A DNA stretch of 22,776 nt from a virus: positions 1-22,776 of the IMG/VR virus record IMGVR_UViG_3300031625_000537. The stretch is one strand, 5' to 3'. Below the pieces are notes generated by a model. The model made no database searches and was not told the DNA's origin. It was given only the letters and a program-made list of their open reading frames with translations. Made by a program: the position numbers and the translations under genes. This document shows positions 20,147 to 22,776 of the stretch, piece by piece (within the stretch, counting starts at the first letter, position 1; each line of letters opens with the position of its first letter).

Positions 20147-22663
20147 TTACGATACCATTTCTGTAAATCGATTAAGAAGAACACGCTTTTCAAGTTTTCC
20201 TTTTTGGAACTTTTTAAAGGCACGCGCCATTTGCGATGTACTCTGTTTTTTATCAGTATCGATATTAATCTCATCTTCAGTATCAACTTTCTTGTTCGCT
20301 TTAATCACATATAATTCTGAATATCCACTGTCGGTATTCACAACGAATCCGTTCTTATTATATTCAGATCTGATTTTCATGAAATCTTCTCCATACCTAT
20401 CATGAGTACAAATCTCTGCTGCTGTATCAGAACTGGTACAAAGAAAAAAACCACAAACATTCGATGATGTCTTATATTTGTAGTATTCAAGAAAGTTCTT
20501 AGTCTCCTGTCTTCCGGTGTTGCGGTGCCAATCAAATACTTTTTTCGTATCGCGATCAACTAATTTATTGCGCACTTCCTTCCTCTCAATCGGTACTGCT
20601 GAAACCATGGTTGGGTTTCCATCATCATCTTTAAATTGTTTAAAATACCTATAAGAACCATTTGATTCCCCATCAGTCAAAATAACAGTATTAACAATAT
20701 CTAACTTATTATCTTTTTTAAATTGATTACAATATGGAATGCTGTACATGATCGCATCATTCAGCGGTGTTCCACAAAGTCTTGACAATGGAAAGTTATG
20801 CTTTGCCGCAATTGATTGCCATTCCCATGTAGCCATTGTACCATATTTTTCAGCTAACTTGTTGAAAATACCCTCTTGCTTTGTTTCTTTAATCAGACGA
20901 ACTTTTTTACCATACGCTTGTGCTTTATATTCATTATTACGTCTTCTTCCACCGAGATAAGGAGCTTCATGAAAATCACGATCACATCGGAGTAAAGTTA
21001 AGATCATAAACTCTCTCATGTCTCGAAAATCCCTTGCTGACATCTTATCTGAAAATATCTGTATTAGTTGCAAATGCCGGTCGCCCATTGCAAGTGAATT
21101 TACATCTGACTCACACACTGCATTGTCTTTTATTCCTTCTATTTGGTTGCCTTGTTCATCAAAGGAATAATCAACAAATGCATACACTTCATGTTTAATA
21201 CTGCATTTCCTACAGAAGTCCATAAGTTGTAACAACTGAATAAATGTTGGCATCATCTTATCGTGCATCGATCCGGACCAATCTATGAGCATATATAATC
21301 CATGATTTTTTCCTTCTGGGACAATCGTAACCTTCTTAAAAATATTATCTGAATATTTGTACTTATGAATATCTGACAACGATATCATTCCTGAATTAGA
21401 GGTCATTGATCTTTTATACTCAGATGCCCTCTTTTTCATTTCAAATTCCTTTGCGAGATAATTAACAACTGGCTTATTATCCTTATCAATCAACTTTAAA
21501 AATTCTTTAGCATAATCAAACAAATGTGTATTATCTATATCTCTTTTACCTTTGCCCGCCATGATTTTACGATATTCCTTTATTAAACTTTTATAATCAA
21601 AAATCAATCCGTTATCTTTGAGATTCATCTTTGGTGAATTATAATATTTAATATCAATTGCATCTTCATGAACCAACTCTGCTTCATGTGATCTATATTC
21701 TTCATCAGTGATTGATTTAGGATTCCATGTCCACGGATCATCATCATACCAAGCATCTTCACCGCCGGCTGATGTTCGTCCCGATTGTTGTGAACTCGTC
21801 TTATCTTCTTCTTTCTTTTCACCAGCTGATTTCTCTGCATTTACATTTTGTTCTAATTTAGCTTCTTCACTTTCTTCACGTTTTTCTTTTGAATCATCAC
21901 ATATATCAACGGGCTGTTCGCAATCTTTTTTTTCTGCTTGTTCTTCACTTTCTGGATTTTCTTCCGATGATGTTTCTTCTGGATACTCATAATCATACTC
22001 TTCAGAATCCTCTTCGTCTTCATCTTCATCTTCATCATACTCTTCAAATGAAGTCATTTGCTCATCGTAATCCTCAAGTTGTTGTTCTTCGCCCTTACAA
22101 TACTCGTAGAGTTCTTCTGTCAATTGTTCTACATCATCCCATGTCTCAAGTTTTTCCATCTCTTGAACGAAATACATCTCTTCTTCAGTAAATCTGACAC
22201 CTTCACGTGGTCCACCTTTAAAATGAATATTGAGTTTATCAATCAGTGATGTTTCATTGATATCAAGACCAAGTTTATTAATTCCGAAGAAATCCCGATC
22301 ATGCATCAAAATCTGATATCCCTTGTGCATTGATTTTGCTGCACCATGATATTTGTTCTTGACAAGTTTCTCGATTCGTGCATCTTCGACAATATTTAAA
22401 AATCCTTTGTAGTTTGGGCCTTCCTCGCAAAGTGCTCGGTGCCAACCATCTGCTGGAGTATATAATGCATGTCCGATCTCATGGCACACAAACAAGTCAT
22501 ATACTTCTCCTTCCATTTCCTTAAGGATTGGAAGAAGTAATGTTCTCGATTTTGGATCAAATCCTGCGGTGGGGATTTTAGCATGACGAACCGTTATATT
22601 CTCGGTTGCCATTAACTTAGCTAGGATTGATTTTTGTTCTCGTAATTCGTTCATCTCTCTCAT
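20147..22663 (-). CDS. CobT-like VWA-domain protein with N-terminal HEIGH metallopeptidase-like motif
   Basis: This 838-residue three-part protein has an N-terminal domain (1-190) with FVCHEIGHALYTP, an HExxH zinc motif at residues 61-65, and NIVEDARIEKL about 30 residues on, which could give the third ligand. Residues ~200-300 are low-complexity, very acidic (EEYDEDEDEDEEDSEEYDYE) and probably disordered, as in CobT. The C-terminal part holds a VWA domain: MIDAS DWSGSMH (D461-x-S-x-S), a Thr in CGTPLNDAIMY and VILTDGES. Large VWA proteins of this form pair with MoxR/CobS AAA+ ATPases, and one is encoded next. Two starts are possible, 22663 or 22654 (MNELREQ); neither has a clear Shine-Dalgarno sequence. 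It has its own sigma70 promoter. Function is inferred: a metal-chelatase-like or substrate-remodelling machine. Confidence 0.88.
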   Translation of the reverse strand: MREMNELREQKSILAKLMATENITVRHAKIPTAGFDPKSRTLLLPILKEMEGEVYDLFVCHEIGHALYTPADGWHRALCEEGPNYKGFLNIVEDARIEKLVKNKYHGAAKSMHKGYQILMHDRDFFGINKLGLDINETSLIDKLNIHFKGGPREGVRFTEEEMYFVQEMEKLETWDDVEQLTEELYEYCKGEEQQLEDYDEQMTSFEEYDEDEDEDEEDSEEYDYEYPEETSSEENPESEEQAEKKDCEQPVDICDDSKEKREESEEAKLEQNVNAEKSAGEKKEEDKTSSQQSGRTSAGGEDAWYDDDPWTWNPKSITDEEYRSHEAELVHEDAIDIKYYNSPKMNLKDNGLIFDYKSLIKEYRKIMAGKGKRDIDNTHLFDYAKEFLKLIDKDNKPVVNYLAKEFEMKKRASEYKRSMTSNSGMISLSDIHKYKYSDNIFKKVTIVPEGKNHGLYMLIDWSGSMHDKMMPTFIQLLQLMDFCRKCSIKHEVYAFVDYSFDEQGNQIEGIKDNAVCESDVNSLAMGDRHLQLIQIFSDKMSARDFRDMREFMILTLLRCDRDFHEAPYLGGRRRNNEYKAQAYGKKVRLIKETKQEGIFNKLAEKYGTMATWEWQSIAAKHNFPLSRLCGTPLNDAIMYSIPYCNQFKKDNKLDIVNTVILTDGESNGSYRYFKQFKDDDGNPTMVSAVPIERKEVRNKLVDRDTKKVFDWHRNTGRQETKNFLEYYKYKTSSNVCGFFLCTSSDTAAEICTHDRYGEDFMKIRSEYNKNGFVVNTDSGYSELYVIKANKKVDTEDEINIDTDKKQSTSQMARAFKKFQKGKLEKRVLLNRFTEMVS

Positions 22664-22692
22664 CTCACGATATTGTTTTATTCTCTACTTAT

Positions 22693-22721
22693 ATTATACT
22701 ATAAATTACCCAAAATGTCAA
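22693..22721 (-). promoter_or_regulatory. consensus sigma70 promoter of the VWA gene
   Basis: Perfect TTGACA (22716-22721) and TATAAT (22693-22698) on the minus strand with a 17-base spacer. Predicted start near 22686, leader of 23-32 bases. Early host-polymerase transcription is expected. Confidence 0.9.
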
Positions 22722-22732
22722 CAGAAATGATC

Positions 22733-22742
22733 ATCAATGATT
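22733..22742 (-). promoter_or_regulatory. shared upstream promoter element (VWA copy)
   Basis: AATCATTGAT on the minus strand ends 11 bases before the perfect -35, identical in sequence and spacing to 20088-20097. An adjacent palindrome ATGATCAT and an ATCAA-ACGCG-TTGAT inverted repeat (22755-22769) lie nearby, so this may be a composite site. Confidence 0.6.
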
Positions 22743-22776
22743 CCATAGGGTTACATCAAACGCGTTGATATCATTG

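Noticed and set aside
18834-22663. Complete cobalamin (cobaltochelatase) pathway
   Set aside because: Only CobS-like and CobT-like proteins are present, with an extra HEIGH domain and no CobN or other cob genes in the window; MoxR/VWA-type function is equally compatible.
22755-22769. ATCAA-ACGCG-TTGAT palindrome at the right edge as a replication origin signal
   Set aside because: It is a single short inverted repeat cut off near the window edge, without iterons or an AT-rich unwinding element that stands out from the background.
1-22776. tRNA genes, CRISPR arrays, insertion sequences, inteins or introns
   Set aside because: Genes abut or overlap nearly everywhere, the gaps are under about 125 bases with no cloverleaf or spaced repeats, and the polymerase and helicase reading frames are uninterrupted.

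Overview
The window is a compact, AT-rich, entirely minus-strand block from the genome of a T4-like (Tevenvirinae-related) tailed phage. The T4 replication core is unmistakable: DNA polymerase gp43, sliding clamp gp45, clamp loader gp44/gp62, RegA, the RecA-like UvsX and the helicase gp41. It is accompanied by genes typical of marine T4-like phages: Hsp20, a CobS-like ATPase, dUTPase and a short M15 peptidase. The low GC, the marine-type accessory genes, the absence of photosynthesis genes and the periplasmic solute-binding protein suggest a marine Gram-negative host, possibly a SAR11/Pelagibacter-like bacterium. The host assignment is inference only. No tRNA, CRISPR, integrase or insertion sequence was seen, and no gene-free stretch exceeds about 125 bases.

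Layout in transcription order (high to low coordinates). (1) 22663-18834: a VWA protein with an N-terminal HEIGH motif, then a CobS/MoxR AAA+ ATPase. Each has its own sigma70-type promoter, and the two promoters share an upstream element at identical spacing. (2) 18720-13782: cold-shock protein, glycosyltransferase, gp45, gp44, gp62, RegA, dUTPase, a small unknown and Hsp20. A consensus TTGACA-17-TATAAT promoter set in a long inverted repeat precedes this block. (3) 13721-9822: M15 endolysin-like peptidase behind a candidate late promoter, a 52-residue ORF, gp43, a phosphoribosyltransferase and a two-helix membrane protein, closed by a UUCG-loop terminator. (4) 9698-5985: a four-gene accessory cassette with a secreted BMP-family nucleoside/purine-binding protein, a purine/pyrimidine permease-like protein, a second phosphoribosyltransferase and an Fe(II) oxygenase of the isopenicillin-N-synthase-like fold. 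(5) 5949-2150: a small unknown, UvsX behind its own promoter, an acidic unknown, gp41 and an HExxH protein. (6) 2108-1: three genes whose N-termini resemble the T4 internal-protein capsid-targeting peptide. The last is cut by the window edge and carries a KxDG nucleotidyltransferase-like motif.

Reading the genes together: the replisome, dUTPase and recombinase copy the genome and RegA tunes early translation. The cassette and the two phosphoribosyltransferases look like a nucleobase capture and salvage route feeding phage DNA synthesis. The ATPase/VWA pair looks like a chaperone or chelatase-like machine. The left-end cluster may encode proteins packaged in the head. The most novel-looking items are the uptake/salvage cassette (including an oxygenase lacking the usual cosubstrate-binding Arg), the putative packaged-protein cluster, the metalloprotease-like/VWA plus AAA+ pair, and the promoter architecture. 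Several gene starts are revised from the longest possible reading on the basis of ribosome-binding sites and ATGA overlaps.
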